From the NCBI GenBank assembly GCA_029880325.1, contig JAOUOP010000002.1, forward strand, positions 124,001 through 188,000: DNA of 64,000 nucleotides, written 5' to 3'. Source of the stretch: Myxococcales bacterium (GTDB lineage: Bacteria > Myxococcota_A > Polyangia > Polyangiales > JAFGIB01). Positions 26,054 through 34,836 of this stretch are shown here, one piece after another. The translations under genes and the position numbers were made by a program. The notes beneath the pieces were generated by a model. The model did no database searches, was not told where the DNA came from, and saw nothing but the letters and a program-made list of their open reading frames with translations. Positions within the stretch are counted from its first letter, which is position 1. Every line of letters starts with the position of its first letter.

Positions 26054-27832
26054 TCAGAAGCGCAGGTTCACGCCGATGGCGATGACGTCGAAGGACGCGG
26101 TGTACTTGCCCGCATTGATGACGCGATTGGGACGGCTGACGGTCGACACGGCTGCCTCCTGCTGCAAAGCCGCTGTGGCATCGCCCTCGCCCGGAGCCGG
26201 CGCGTCGGGGTCCTCGAGCACGACGCCGCCCTGACGCACACCGTCGGCCCCGAAGGTGCCGCCCACGCGCTGGTCGAAGCCCCGATCTGGGGGAGGGGGA
26301 TTGTCCTCGTCGAATTCGCCCTCCGGCAGCGGCAGCGGCTCGTGCGCCGGTGGTGCCAGCTCGAACTGCTCCTGGAAGATGTGACCGTAACTGGCCGTCA
26401 GGTCGACCATGCCCAGGCGCCACAAGACGCCAATGCCAACGCCCACGCGGGCCAGCGCAAAGGTGTCGATGTTGACGTATTCTGGCTCCACGCCGCGCGA
26501 CTCGTAAAAGGTGCCCGCGTGCAGGGCGACCTGGCGCGGCACGATGCTGTAGCTGCCGCCCAGTCGCAGCGTGACCGAATCCTTGAGGTGACGGTCGATG
26601 TCGAACTGGGAGAGGTCATCCAGATCCACCTCGATGCGCCCCCCGTCACCCTTGGCATCCCTCGTGTAGAGCACCACGTCCTCACCGGCCTGTACCGTGT
26701 TCTTGCCGGCGCGGGCGTTGAAGGAGTAGCCCAAGTCCAGTTCCACATCCCACAGTTCGCTGTCCATGGGATCGGGCGCTCGCCTGCTGTCGCTGACGCC
26801 ACTGACGACGCCGCCCGACAGCAGACCCGAATAGCGGAAGCCCAGGGTCAGCGCCCAGGGCAGGCCCACCTTGACCTGGGAGAGGTCGAGGGCCTTGTTC
26901 TCGTGGGCCGTCTCGGGCACGCCGCCGTCCGCGCCGGTCTCCGGGTAGGTGTTGGTCTCGAACTTCACCGAGCCGGAGCCATCGAAGTTATCGACCCAGC
27001 GAAAACTCGCCATCAAGTCGATGGCCGGCGTGGGCTCGGCAAAGACCGAGAAGGTCAGCGACGGCACGAAGAGATCCTCGGCCTCCAGCTCCGCCAGCAT
27101 GTCGGTGGAAGGCTGGGTGCCCGCGACGGCGTTTTGCACCACCCAGGTCTTGGCCTTGACGATCGCCAACTGCAGGTTCAGGCCGAAGCTCAACGTGGGC
27201 ACGGCCTGGTAGGCGACGGCAAAACTGGGCGCGAAGCCGGCCACCACCTCCTGCTTGATCAGCTGGTAGCGGGTGGGCGTGGGGCGCGCGACCGTGGTCC
27301 CGGCCAGCTCGGTTTCGATGGTGCCGTCGGGGCCACCGAACTGCATCCCGGGCACGACGGTGGGGAAGAGGTGACCGATGCCGATGGAGAGTTGGTCGGT
27401 GAGCTCGATGGACAGGCCGATCTGGGGAATGGGCAGCGAGCGGGCGGAGTTGCAGACCTTGGGAAGCGGCGAGCTGGCGTAGTCGTTGTCCAGACCGGGC
27501 TGCGGGTCATTTGGGTTTTCCAGGGCCAACTGGTCGCCGAATTCGGTCGTGCCCGCCTCGTAGACACCCCAGCCGTAGTAGCCGTAGGGGTCGACGCACA
27601 TGTCGTGCAGGGGCAGCTCCAGGCTGAAGAGGAATTGCACGCCAGGAAGCTTGGTCAGCCCCGCGGGATTGTGGAGCTGGGTCATCGGGTCTTCGGGGCG
27701 CGCCGCCACGGCGCCGCCCCGCGCCACCGAGCGCGTGCCGCCGGGAAGCAGCTCGAGCCCCCCGGCCGCCGCGCGGCCCGGCCACAGGCCGAGCAGCAAA
27801 CAGAGGGCGAAGATCGATTTCCAGATGCGCAT
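26054..27832 (-). CDS. FadL/OmpP1/TodX-family outer-membrane protein
   Basis: 592 aa. The signal peptide ends at AAA (about residue 23). The mature N-terminus GGLELLPGGTRSVARGGA and ARPEDPMTQLHNPAGLT is the FadL hatch signature (NPAG motif). Many amphipathic strands follow, and the chain ends with VIAIGVNLRF, a typical C-terminal barrel strand with terminal Phe. FadL proteins let hydrophobic substrates cross the outer membrane. A long acidic/proline loop (PLPLPEGEFDEDNPPPPD) near residue 490 is unusual and probably extracellular. It lies 79 bp downstream of the EGF-repeat gene on the same strand, so cotranscription is likely. Confidence 0.85.
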   Translation of the reverse strand: MRIWKSIFALCLLLGLWPGRAAAGGLELLPGGTRSVARGGAVAARPEDPMTQLHNPAGLTKLPGVQFLFSLELPLHDMCVDPYGYYGWGVYEAGTTEFGDQLALENPNDPQPGLDNDYASSPLPKVCNSARSLPIPQIGLSIELTDQLSIGIGHLFPTVVPGMQFGGPDGTIETELAGTTVARPTPTRYQLIKQEVVAGFAPSFAVAYQAVPTLSFGLNLQLAIVKAKTWVVQNAVAGTQPSTDMLAELEAEDLFVPSLTFSVFAEPTPAIDLMASFRWVDNFDGSGSVKFETNTYPETGADGGVPETAHENKALDLSQVKVGLPWALTLGFRYSGLLSGGVVSGVSDSRRAPDPMDSELWDVELDLGYSFNARAGKNTVQAGEDVVLYTRDAKGDGGRIEVDLDDLSQFDIDRHLKDSVTLRLGGSYSIVPRQVALHAGTFYESRGVEPEYVNIDTFALARVGVGIGVLWRLGMVDLTASYGHIFQEQFELAPPAHEPLPLPEGEFDEDNPPPPDRGFDQRVGGTFGADGVRQGGVVLEDPDAPAPGEGDATAALQQEAAVSTVSRPNRVINAGKYTASFDVIAIGVNLRF

Positions 27833-27911
27833 GGACGGCTCCGGGCGAGAAGGACCGCGGGAGAGGGGGAACGTGCTCGGGAACGTGCTCGAGGTCTTTC
27901 GGACTCGGCTC

Positions 27912-30116
27912 TTACTTGCAGGTGATGGTCGGCGCCGAGCGCATCTCCGCCTCTAGCTTTTGGCGCACGTGGGTGCAGGTGACGTCTTCGTCGAGGCTGC
28001 CGATCTTGACCAGCTTGAAGGTCGCCACGCTTTTCTGCGACTGGTTCTGGTCGTCGTCGAGCACGCCCACGTGATCGCTGGTGCAGCGCTCGGCCGCATC
28101 GCTGGCGGGCCAATCGTCGGGATTGCAGGTCAAGTCGCTGTCCCAGGCCGACTCGGGAACCAACGTGCAGCTGCGCACGCGGCCCTGGCTCGACTCGTTG
28201 ATCACTTTTCCGACCATCTCGGTGCAGTCTTCGACTTCGACTTCGAGGTGGGTGATGATGCGGGTGGCCACGCTGACGCAGCCGGCGCGCTGCACAATCG
28301 AGCTATCCACGGCAGATAGCTCGGCCGGCAGGTAGTCGTAGTTGCGGGTACCGGCCTCGGTCGTTTCGCTCGGCAGGTGCGGCCACAGGGTCAAGCCAGG
28401 CTCGCCGTCGCCATCGACGTCAGTCCAGGCCGGCGCCGCGCTGCCTTCGGCGTTGACCAGATCGTGGGCCGCAGGCCAGGACGCGTTCAGCGGGTCGTCG
28501 CCCAGGTCGATGCCCACCACGGCTGCTTCCGGGGGCGTGGTGAAGGTGGCACCGGGCACGATGCCCGACTCGGCGATGTCGACACCCTTGGCCAGTGGCA
28601 AGTCGTCAAAGACGCCGTCGGGCACGTAGGACGAGTAGGTCTCACCACCGAACAGCGGGCTGATCAGGTCCGGCGTGTTGTCGGAACCGCAGCCCTTCTT
28701 CTCCACCACGATGGTGTCGCCGTCGTAGCTGAGCCTGTGCAGCTCCCAGACCCAGGCCTCCATCGAGCCCGCTGAAATCGCCGTGATGTCGGCGTTGGTC
28801 AGGGCGTCCCAGCAGGTGTCCAGGTCCTGGCGCATGGCCCAGAAGCCGCTGAGGTCGCAGTAACAGGCGCTGGGGTCGTCGCCCGTCAGCGGCGCCCGGC
28901 ACTCGCAGGTGAAACCTCCGCGCTCGTTGACGCAGCTGGAGTTCGCGGCGCAGTCGTTGCCACCACCCTCGGCGCACTCGTCGATGTCGGTGCAGACGCT
29001 GCCATCACCCTCGAAGCCGTCGGGGCAGGCACACTCGAAGCCACCGTCGGTGTTTTCGCAGGTTGCCTCGGGATGACAGGGTGAGGCGTCCTGGGCGCAT
29101 TCGTCCACGTCGGCGCAGGCGCCGCTACCGTCGCGGGCGTAGCCCGTCTTGCAGGCGCAGAAGTGGCCGCCGTCGGTGTTGATGCAGTCGCTGCTATCGC
29201 CGCAGCCGCCGTTGTCGGTGGCACACTCGTCCACGTCGGTGCAGGAGCCGGGGCTGCCGCTGTAGCCGCTGGCGCACTCGCAGGTGCGGGAACCGGCATC
29301 GCCCGTGCAGACGGCGCCCACGTCGTCGGCACCGTCGCACTCGGCGGGGCAATCGCTGGCCGCCGTGCAGCTCTTGCCATCGCCGGTGAAGCCGCCGACA
29401 CAGGCGTTGCAGACCGCCTCGGTGCCGTCGATGCGGCAGAGGCCATCGCCAGCGCAGACCGAGCTGTCGCCCAGGGCGATCTCGCACAGGCCCTGGCACT
29501 CGACGTCCCCCTCACCGGCGAAGGTCGGATCGCACTCGCAGTCAAAGCCACCAAAGGTGTTCTTGCAGCTGGCGTTCTGGGCGCAGGAGAAAAGCTCGCT
29601 GTCGGCGCACTCATCCACGTCGCCGCAGCCGAAGCCGTCGCCCGAGTAGCCGGCGTTGCACTCGCAGCCGAAGCCCCCTTCCTGGTTGATGCAGGTGGCG
29701 TTGGGGTCGCAGGTGTTTGCGCCCTGGCACTCGTCGACACCCGTGCAGCTGCGCCCGTCACCCAGGAAGCCCGCCTTGCAGCTGCAGCCGAAGCTGCCGG
29801 GGCGGTTTTCGCAGGTGGCGTTGGCGTCGCAATCGTTGAGATCGGCGTCGGCGCATTCGTCGATGTCCTCGCAGCTCTCTCCGTCACCTTCGTAGCCGGC
29901 GGTGCAGACGCAGCTGTGCTCGGCCCCGCCCTGATCGCAGACGGCGTTGGGGTCACAGGTCTGGGAGCCGCAGCCGGCGCCCATGCCACCCCCATCGGAG
30001 TCCCTGTTAGACGAGGGCGGACTGCGATCGGCGCCGCCTTGCGGGTCATCGCAAGCAACCAGAATCACAGCAGAAACCAAGAACGCGATCGCTGAAGCCA
30101 CACTTCGATAAGTCAC
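27912..30116 (-). CDS. Lipoprotein with tandem calcium-binding EGF-like repeats
   Basis: 734 aa. The lipoprotein signal ends at AVILVAC (Cys22), followed by a Ser/Gly spacer. About eight EGF-like modules follow, six of them opened by D/G-x-DEC calcium-binding starts (for example GVDECQGANTCDPNATC and GYSGDGFGCG). The last 300 residues are a non-repetitive domain (LSGFWAMRQDLDTCWDALT and beyond). Such proteins are surface-exposed, calcium-stabilised stalks used in adhesion or recognition. I prefer GTG 30116 (GGAG 5 bp upstream, ideal signal length); ATG 30161 or 30158 would add 14-15 basic residues. The neighbouring FadL-type gene is downstream. Confidence 0.85.
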   Translation of the reverse strand: MTYRSVASAIAFLVSAVILVACDDPQGGADRSPPSSNRDSDGGGMGAGCGSQTCDPNAVCDQGGAEHSCVCTAGYEGDGESCEDIDECADADLNDCDANATCENRPGSFGCSCKAGFLGDGRSCTGVDECQGANTCDPNATCINQEGGFGCECNAGYSGDGFGCGDVDECADSELFSCAQNASCKNTFGGFDCECDPTFAGEGDVECQGLCEIALGDSSVCAGDGLCRIDGTEAVCNACVGGFTGDGKSCTAASDCPAECDGADDVGAVCTGDAGSRTCECASGYSGSPGSCTDVDECATDNGGCGDSSDCINTDGGHFCACKTGYARDGSGACADVDECAQDASPCHPEATCENTDGGFECACPDGFEGDGSVCTDIDECAEGGGNDCAANSSCVNERGGFTCECRAPLTGDDPSACYCDLSGFWAMRQDLDTCWDALTNADITAISAGSMEAWVWELHRLSYDGDTIVVEKKGCGSDNTPDLISPLFGGETYSSYVPDGVFDDLPLAKGVDIAESGIVPGATFTTPPEAAVVGIDLGDDPLNASWPAAHDLVNAEGSAAPAWTDVDGDGEPGLTLWPHLPSETTEAGTRNYDYLPAELSAVDSSIVQRAGCVSVATRIITHLEVEVEDCTEMVGKVINESSQGRVRSCTLVPESAWDSDLTCNPDDWPASDAAERCTSDHVGVLDDDQNQSQKSVATFKLVKIGSLDEDVTCTHVRQKLEAEMRSAPTITCK

Positions 30117-30419
30117 CGGCACTCCATCTCGTTCCCCGGCTCGCGAGAGCCGACGCATCATGCTCAAAAATCCCGGGTGAGCACAAGTCCGACACCGGTG
30201 GTGCGGGGAAGGTGAGGACCACAAGCGGCCGCCAAAAGCCGCCCAGAACCACATACACCGGTCGCCATGGTCTACATCCTGACCCCGCTTCGCTGAAGAT
30301 TCAATCAGACGATTTGTGCGCACCCTGGACTTTTGGGTCGCGCCGGCATCGAATGGGCTTTCGCGGGCCTGGCAATCCCAGATCCAACGCCCACGGGCCC
30401 CGAGGAAAGGCGCGAGAGC
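30117..30419. other. Divergent intergenic region
   Basis: A gap of about 300 bp between the EGF-repeat lipoprotein and the ThDP-enzyme gene. It must hold both promoters. I see no convincing sigma-70 or sigma-54 motif, dyad or RNA gene; AGGAAAGG near 30405 may serve as the ribosome-binding site of the right-hand gene. Confidence 0.5.
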
Positions 30420-31970
30420 ATGAATGGCGCACAGAGCCTGATCCGCACCCTGGTCGACTCCGGCCTGGACGTCTGCTTCACCAATCCGGGCACGTCGGAG
30501 ATGCACTTCGTGGCAGCCCTCGACTCGGTGCCGCAGATGCGGCCCGTGCTCTGCCTCTTTGAAGGCGTGGCCAGCGGCGCCGCCGACGGCTACGGGCGCA
30601 TGGCCGATCGCCCGGCCTGCACGCTTCTGCACCTGGGTCCGGGGCTGACCAACGCCCTGGCGAATGTGCACAACGCCCGCAAGGCGCGCGTGCCCATGCT
30701 CAATGTGGTGGGCGACCACGCCGTCGACCACAAGCAGTACGACGCGCCGCTGACCTCGGACGTGGAGGGGCTGGCGGCACCGTTGTCGCACTTCCTTCGC
30801 ACCACCAAGCGTTCAGCGAACCTGGCCGCCGACGCCGCCGAGGCCGCGCTGGCGGCGCGCACGCCTCCGGGGCAGATCGCCACCCTCGTGCTGCCGGCCG
30901 ACGTCTCCTGGGGCGAAGCGGGGGGACCGGCCGCGCCGCTGCCGATTCCGGCGCGCACCAAGGTGGACGAGGCGCGCGTCGAGGCCGCCGCCAGCGCCCT
31001 GCGCTCGGGCGAAAAGGCGGTGATCCTGATGAACGGCCAGGCGCTCAGGGCCGAGGGCCTCAAGCTCGGCAGCCGGGTGGCCAACGCCTCGGGAGCGCGC
31101 CTGATGTGCGACACCTTCACCGGGCGCCTGGAACGGGGCGCCGGCCGCGCCGTCATCGAGCGGCTGCCCTACTTCGGCGAGATGGTGGCCGGCGAACTCG
31201 CGGGCGTGCGGCATCTGGTGCTGGTGGGCTCCCAGGAACCCGTTTCCTTCTTCGCCTATCCGGGCAAGCCCAGCTACCTGGTGCCCGAGGGCTGCAGCGT
31301 GCACCGGCTGGCCGAACCCGGCGACGACATGGTCGATGCCCTCGCGCGCCTGGCCGATGCCCTGAAGGCGCCGGCCGACGGCGCCACCATCCAGCAACTG
31401 GCGCCGCCAGCGCCGCCCACCGGCGCCCTCGACGCCAAGGCCGTGGGGCTGGCGATCGCGGCCCACATGCCCGAGGGGGCGATCGTGGCCGACGAGGGCA
31501 ACACCGAGGGCTTTCTGACGCCGATCTTCTCGGCTGGCGCCCCACCCCACGACTGGCTCTCCAACACCGGCGGCTCCATCGGCCTGGGCCTGCCCATGGC
31601 CACCGGCGCCGCAGTCGCCTGCCCTGACCGCAAGGTGATCGCCCTGGAGGGTGACGGCAGCGCCATGTACACGGTGCAGGCGCTGTGGACCCAGGCCCGT
31701 GAGAACCTGAACGTGGTCAACGTGATCCTGGCCAACCGCTCCTACCGCATCCTCAACATCGAACTCGAGCGGGTGGGGGCCGAGGGCGCCGGGCCCCGGG
31801 CGCGCAGCATGTTCGACCTCGGCAATCCGCAGCTGGACTTCGTGACCATGGCCCGCTCCATGGGCGTGCCGGCCAACCGCGCCACCGACGCCGAGGGCTT
31901 CAGCAAGGCCTTCGCCCGGGCGGTGGCCGAGCCGGGACCGAGCCTGATCGAGGCGGTGCTGGTGGGCTGA
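30420..31970 (+). CDS. Thiamine-diphosphate enzyme, acetolactate-synthase large-subunit-like
   Basis: 516 aa, shorter than IlvB (about 560-590), with the three ThDP-family domains. The N-terminal Pyr domain contains the catalytic Glu in [16 protein letters not shown]. The C-terminal PP domain contains [21 protein letters not shown] with the closing Asn in [12 protein letters not shown], the GDG-Nx motif. DEGNTEG and [11 protein letters not shown] flank it. It could be an acetolactate synthase paralogue, a benzoylformate-decarboxylase-like enzyme or another 2-oxoacid decarboxylase. No ilvN or ilvC is adjacent, so biosynthetic AHAS is unlikely. ATG 30420 is chosen at the beginning of family similarity ([11 protein letters not shown]). 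Confidence 0.8.
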   Translation: MNGAQSLIRTLVDSGLDVCFTNPGTSEMHFVAALDSVPQMRPVLCLFEGVASGAADGYGRMADRPACTLLHLGPGLTNALANVHNARKARVPMLNVVGDHAVDHKQYDAPLTSDVEGLAAPLSHFLRTTKRSANLAADAAEAALAARTPPGQIATLVLPADVSWGEAGGPAAPLPIPARTKVDEARVEAAASALRSGEKAVILMNGQALRAEGLKLGSRVANASGARLMCDTFTGRLERGAGRAVIERLPYFGEMVAGELAGVRHLVLVGSQEPVSFFAYPGKPSYLVPEGCSVHRLAEPGDDMVDALARLADALKAPADGATIQQLAPPAPPTGALDAKAVGLAIAAHMPEGAIVADEGNTEGFLTPIFSAGAPPHDWLSNTGGSIGLGLPMATGAAVACPDRKVIALEGDGSAMYTVQALWTQARENLNVVNVILANRSYRILNIELERVGAEGAGPRARSMFDLGNPQLDFVTMARSMGVPANRATDAEGFSKAFARAVAEPGPSLIEAVLVG

Positions 31971-32050
31971 GGCAGCACGAGGCTGTAACCGCCTGGCGCG
32001 CGCGCCGACCCACCCCCACAATGCAAGCCGCGCGCCGGGAGCCCCCCCCC

Positions 32051-32719
32051 ATGATCGACCTCTACACCGCCGCCACCCCCAACGGCGTCAAGGTTTCCAT
32101 CGCCCTCGAGGAGCTGGAGCTGCCCTACACCGTGCACGCGATCCAGCTCGGAAAGCTCGAGCAGCGCGAGCCCTGGTTTTTGAAGATCAATCCCAACGGG
32201 CGCATCCCGGCCATCGTCGACCGCGACAACGACGACTTCGCGGTTTTCGAGTCCGGCGCGATCCTGGTCTACCTGGCGGAAAAGACCGGCAAGTTGATGC
32301 CCGAGGACCCGCGCGGCCGCTCGCTGGTGATGCAGTGGCTGATGTTCCAGATGGGCGGCATCGGGCCCATGATGGGCCAGGCCAACGTCTTCTACCGCTA
32401 CGCCGAGGAGAAGATCGACTACGCCATCGGCCGCTATCACCGGGAGTGCCGACGCCTCTTCGAGGTGCTCGATGGGCGCCTGGCCGAGCACGAATACCTG
32501 GCCGGCGACTACTCCATCGCCGACATCGCCAACTGGGCCTGGGTGCGCAGCTACAACTGGTCGGGCATCGACATCGAGGGCCTCGACCACTTGAAGCGCT
32601 GGATCGACGCGCTCTACGCGCGGCCGGCCGTGCAGCGCGGCCGCCAGGTGCCGCCGAAGGCCAACCTCGGCGCCACCGACGAGAAGACCAAGCGGAACGC
32701 CCGCTCGATGCTGGCCTGA
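32051..32719 (+). CDS. Glutathione S-transferase, YghU/YfcG-like (Nu class)
   Basis: 222 aa. The thioredoxin-fold N-domain has [22 protein letters not shown], cis-Pro in [12 protein letters not shown] and the gamma-glutamyl-binding [12 protein letters not shown]. The helical C-domain has [16 protein letters not shown] and the N-capping [12 protein letters not shown]. The TPNG motif with a Thr/Asn start matches Nu-class disulfide-bond reductases (YghU, YfcG). ATG 32051 has GGGAG upstream separated by nine C residues; an in-frame ATG at 32021 would make that tract coding. It follows the ThDP enzyme on the same strand after 80 bp. Confidence 0.88.
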   Translation: MIDLYTAATPNGVKVSIALEELELPYTVHAIQLGKLEQREPWFLKINPNGRIPAIVDRDNDDFAVFESGAILVYLAEKTGKLMPEDPRGRSLVMQWLMFQMGGIGPMMGQANVFYRYAEEKIDYAIGRYHRECRRLFEVLDGRLAEHEYLAGDYSIADIANWAWVRSYNWSGIDIEGLDHLKRWIDALYARPAVQRGRQVPPKANLGATDEKTKRNARSMLA

Positions 32720-32765
32720 GGGCGGGGGGCTCAGCGGGCGGGCTCAGCGGATCGCGGCGGCTCGT

Positions 32766-33017
32766 TCAGCCGTCTTGGGCGTCGACCAGGGCCTTGGTCT
32801 CGACGATGTGCTCACGGACCAAGCCGTCGACCTCGCGCGAGTAGGCCACGCGGGAGGCGGCGATCTCGCGCAGGGCGGTCACCGCGGCGCGATTTTTGCT
32901 CTCCACCAGCGCCGGCACGCCGCGATTGAGCTGGCGGGTACGCTTGGCGGCAAGGATGCACAGGGCGAAACGGTTTTCTTCGTGCTTGAGGCAGTCTTCG
33001 ACGGTGACGCGGGCCAT
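32766..33017 (-). CDS. rpoZ: DNA-directed RNA polymerase omega subunit
   Basis: 83 aa, normal size. MARVTVEDCLKHEENRFALC, then AAKRTRQLNRG and an AVTALREIAASRV segment match omega, which binds the beta-prime C-terminus and helps assembly. ATG 33017 has GGAGGA upstream; an open frame extends beyond it but is not omega-like. It is not preceded by gmk or followed by spoT, the arrangement common in proteobacteria. It converges with the GST gene. Confidence 0.92.
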   Translation of the reverse strand: MARVTVEDCLKHEENRFALCILAAKRTRQLNRGVPALVESKNRAAVTALREIAASRVAYSREVDGLVREHIVETKALVDAQDG

Positions 33018-33351
33018 GCTTCCTCCGCAAACGGGGGCGCTTAAGTAGCAGACAATGCTGGCGGAGTCACGGGCTTTATGGGTCACTGGGCGCCGGCGCT
33101 CCGGACGATGCCCGCAGACAAGGGCCACCGCGGCGGGCGGGCTCCGCTCGCAAGGGGGTACCCATCGACCCTTCGGCACTTCGGTCGCTGTTATGGCCCC
33201 CCGCTTGCCATAGTCCCACCCACCCCAACAGCGGCCATGGGCGGGCGTGTTCTTTGAGCACCGAGCGGGTCGGGTACCGCAGCTGCCCCCCCCCCAGCGG
33301 CCGCGGTACCCGGCCTTGGTCGCCCCGAAGGAAGGCAATACCCTGCGTCCG
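33018..33351. other. Intergenic region with hairpin and C10 tract
   Basis: A 334-bp gap between rpoZ and the glycosyltransferase gene. CGGGTACCGC (33271-33280) pairs with GCGGTACCCG (33303-33312); inside, GCTG and CAGC flank a run of ten C (33286-33295), forming a stacked hairpin. The rest contains no coding frame I trust, and promoters for both flanking genes must lie here. If the right-hand gene in fact began at GTG 33247, the C10 tract would be inside it. Confidence 0.55.
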
Positions 33352-34836
33352 ATGATCAATGCCGGCTTTGGGCATCGGCACATCGCCGCCGCCTGCGCGC
33401 TTCTGGCGGGCGCCGTCGCCGGACTCGGGGCATCGGAATCGACGGGTTTTTCCCTCGATGATGCTTATATCCATCTGAGCTACGCGCGCAGCAGCGCCCT
33501 TGGCCAAGGCTTCAGCTACAACCCAGGCGATTGGGAGACGGGCGCCTCGAGTCCCCTGTGGGCGCTGATGTTGGTCCCATTTGCCACCCTGCAGGACCCG
33601 GCCCGCGCGGTGCAGCTCTTGGGTGTGGTCCTGCACGGCGCGACCGCCCTGGTCTGCTCGCTGGGCGCCGCCCGGCTGGTCGCGCCAGCGCGTGCGCAGG
33701 CGGCCGCCGCCATCGCGGGTGTTGTCGTGGCGACCCATCCGGGCCTGCTGCAGGGCGCGCTCAGCGGCATGGAAGTCTCGCTCACCGCCCTGCTCCTGTC
33801 ATGGGCGTTGCTGGCCATGTTCGCCAAACGTGTCGCCCTCGGCTTCGGATTGTCTGTGCTGGCCGTCTGGGCCAGACCCGAAGCCGCACTGCTGCTCGGC
33901 ACCGCGGGTGGGCTCGGCTGGCTGCACACCCGGGACCGTCGACTCCTTGCCGTGCCCCTGGGCGCTGCCGCCGGACTGCTCGCGTGGATCGTCTTCTGTC
34001 TAGTGGTTTCCGGCTACCCCTGGCCCAACACGCGATACGTGAAGAGCGCAGGAACGAACGCCGCCGGTTTGGCGTATTTCCTCGTGCAGGTCGTTCCTCG
34101 GGAGCCCTGGTTGCTGGGAGTCGGAGGCCCCGTGTTGGTCGTGCTCCACATGCGCCGCGACCTACCCGCGCTCGAACGCAGGCTCCCGTGGCTACTGATG
34201 GGCGCCTGGTTCGCCGCATCGCTGGCGGTCGCGGTCACACGAGCGCTGGACCCGGCAGTGCTCTTCTACCACCACCGTTACTTCCTGCCCTTGTCGGTGG
34301 TACCCGCGCTGTCGGTCGGCATCGCCGCAGCAACCTCGGCCCCGCGAACGCGCCTTCTGTGGGTGGCTCCTGTACTGCTGCTTTCGGTCTGGATGGCCCT
34401 CGACACCCAGGCGCTGCAGCGGCGACAAGAACACAACATCATGCGCCTGCACGAAGAGCCATCGCGCTACCTGGCGAGCCAACTGCCAGCCCGATCCGTC
34501 GTGGTCGTCGAGGGCGCTGGCGCCAGCCGATTCTTCACGCCGAGGGAGATGACCATTGTCGACATGTTGGGTCTCAACGATCGCCGCATCGCCCACAGCC
34601 CAAAGGAGCGACGGCCCTGCCTCTACGTGGCGGCCCGCCCCACCCACCTGATGCTGCCCGACTTCATGCTGACCGCCGTTCTTCCTCTGTTTCGGACGAC
34701 GACCGTGGCGCGCTGGGTCGAACCGCTCTACGCGCAAACCATCACCGTACGGCCACTGGCGGTCACCCTCTATCGCGTCGACGGTTTGTCCGACATCGCC
34801 CGTTCCCACTGCCCACACGAAGCTTCGCAGCCGTGA
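33352..34836 (+). CDS. Multipass GT-C (PMT/GT39-like) membrane protein
   Basis: 494 aa with about ten membrane segments. The first lumenal loop holds the acidic pair FSLDDAYIHLSYARS and then GFSYNPGDWETGASSPLWAL, typical of glycosyltransferase-family membrane proteins acting on polyprenyl-linked sugars. A later VVVVEGAGASRFF and IVDMLGLNDRRIA form a soluble extracytoplasmic part. Acceptor unknown. The start is set at ATG 33352; the nearest strong RBS (GAAGGAAGG) is rather far upstream. The stop overlaps the next start (GTGA), so it forms a coupled pair with the TPR-containing membrane protein. Confidence 0.75.
   Translation: MINAGFGHRHIAAACALLAGAVAGLGASESTGFSLDDAYIHLSYARSSALGQGFSYNPGDWETGASSPLWALMLVPFATLQDPARAVQLLGVVLHGATALVCSLGAARLVAPARAQAAAAIAGVVVATHPGLLQGALSGMEVSLTALLLSWALLAMFAKRVALGFGLSVLAVWARPEAALLLGTAGGLGWLHTRDRRLLAVPLGAAAGLLAWIVFCLVVSGYPWPNTRYVKSAGTNAAGLAYFLVQVVPREPWLLGVGGPVLVVLHMRRDLPALERRLPWLLMGAWFAASLAVAVTRALDPAVLFYHHRYFLPLSVVPALSVGIAAATSAPRTRLLWVAPVLLLSVWMALDTQALQRRQEHNIMRLHEEPSRYLASQLPARSVVVVEGAGASRFFTPREMTIVDMLGLNDRRIAHSPKERRPCLYVAARPTHLMLPDFMLTAVLPLFRTTTVARWVEPLYAQTITVRPLAVTLYRVDGLSDIARSHCPHEASQP

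Noticed and set aside
25460..27925. 821-codon + strand open frame across the DUF4145 and FadL genes
   Set aside because: Composition (Gln/His/Gly/Arg) and lack of any domain mark it as the mirror of the minus-strand genes, which carry signal peptide and family motifs.
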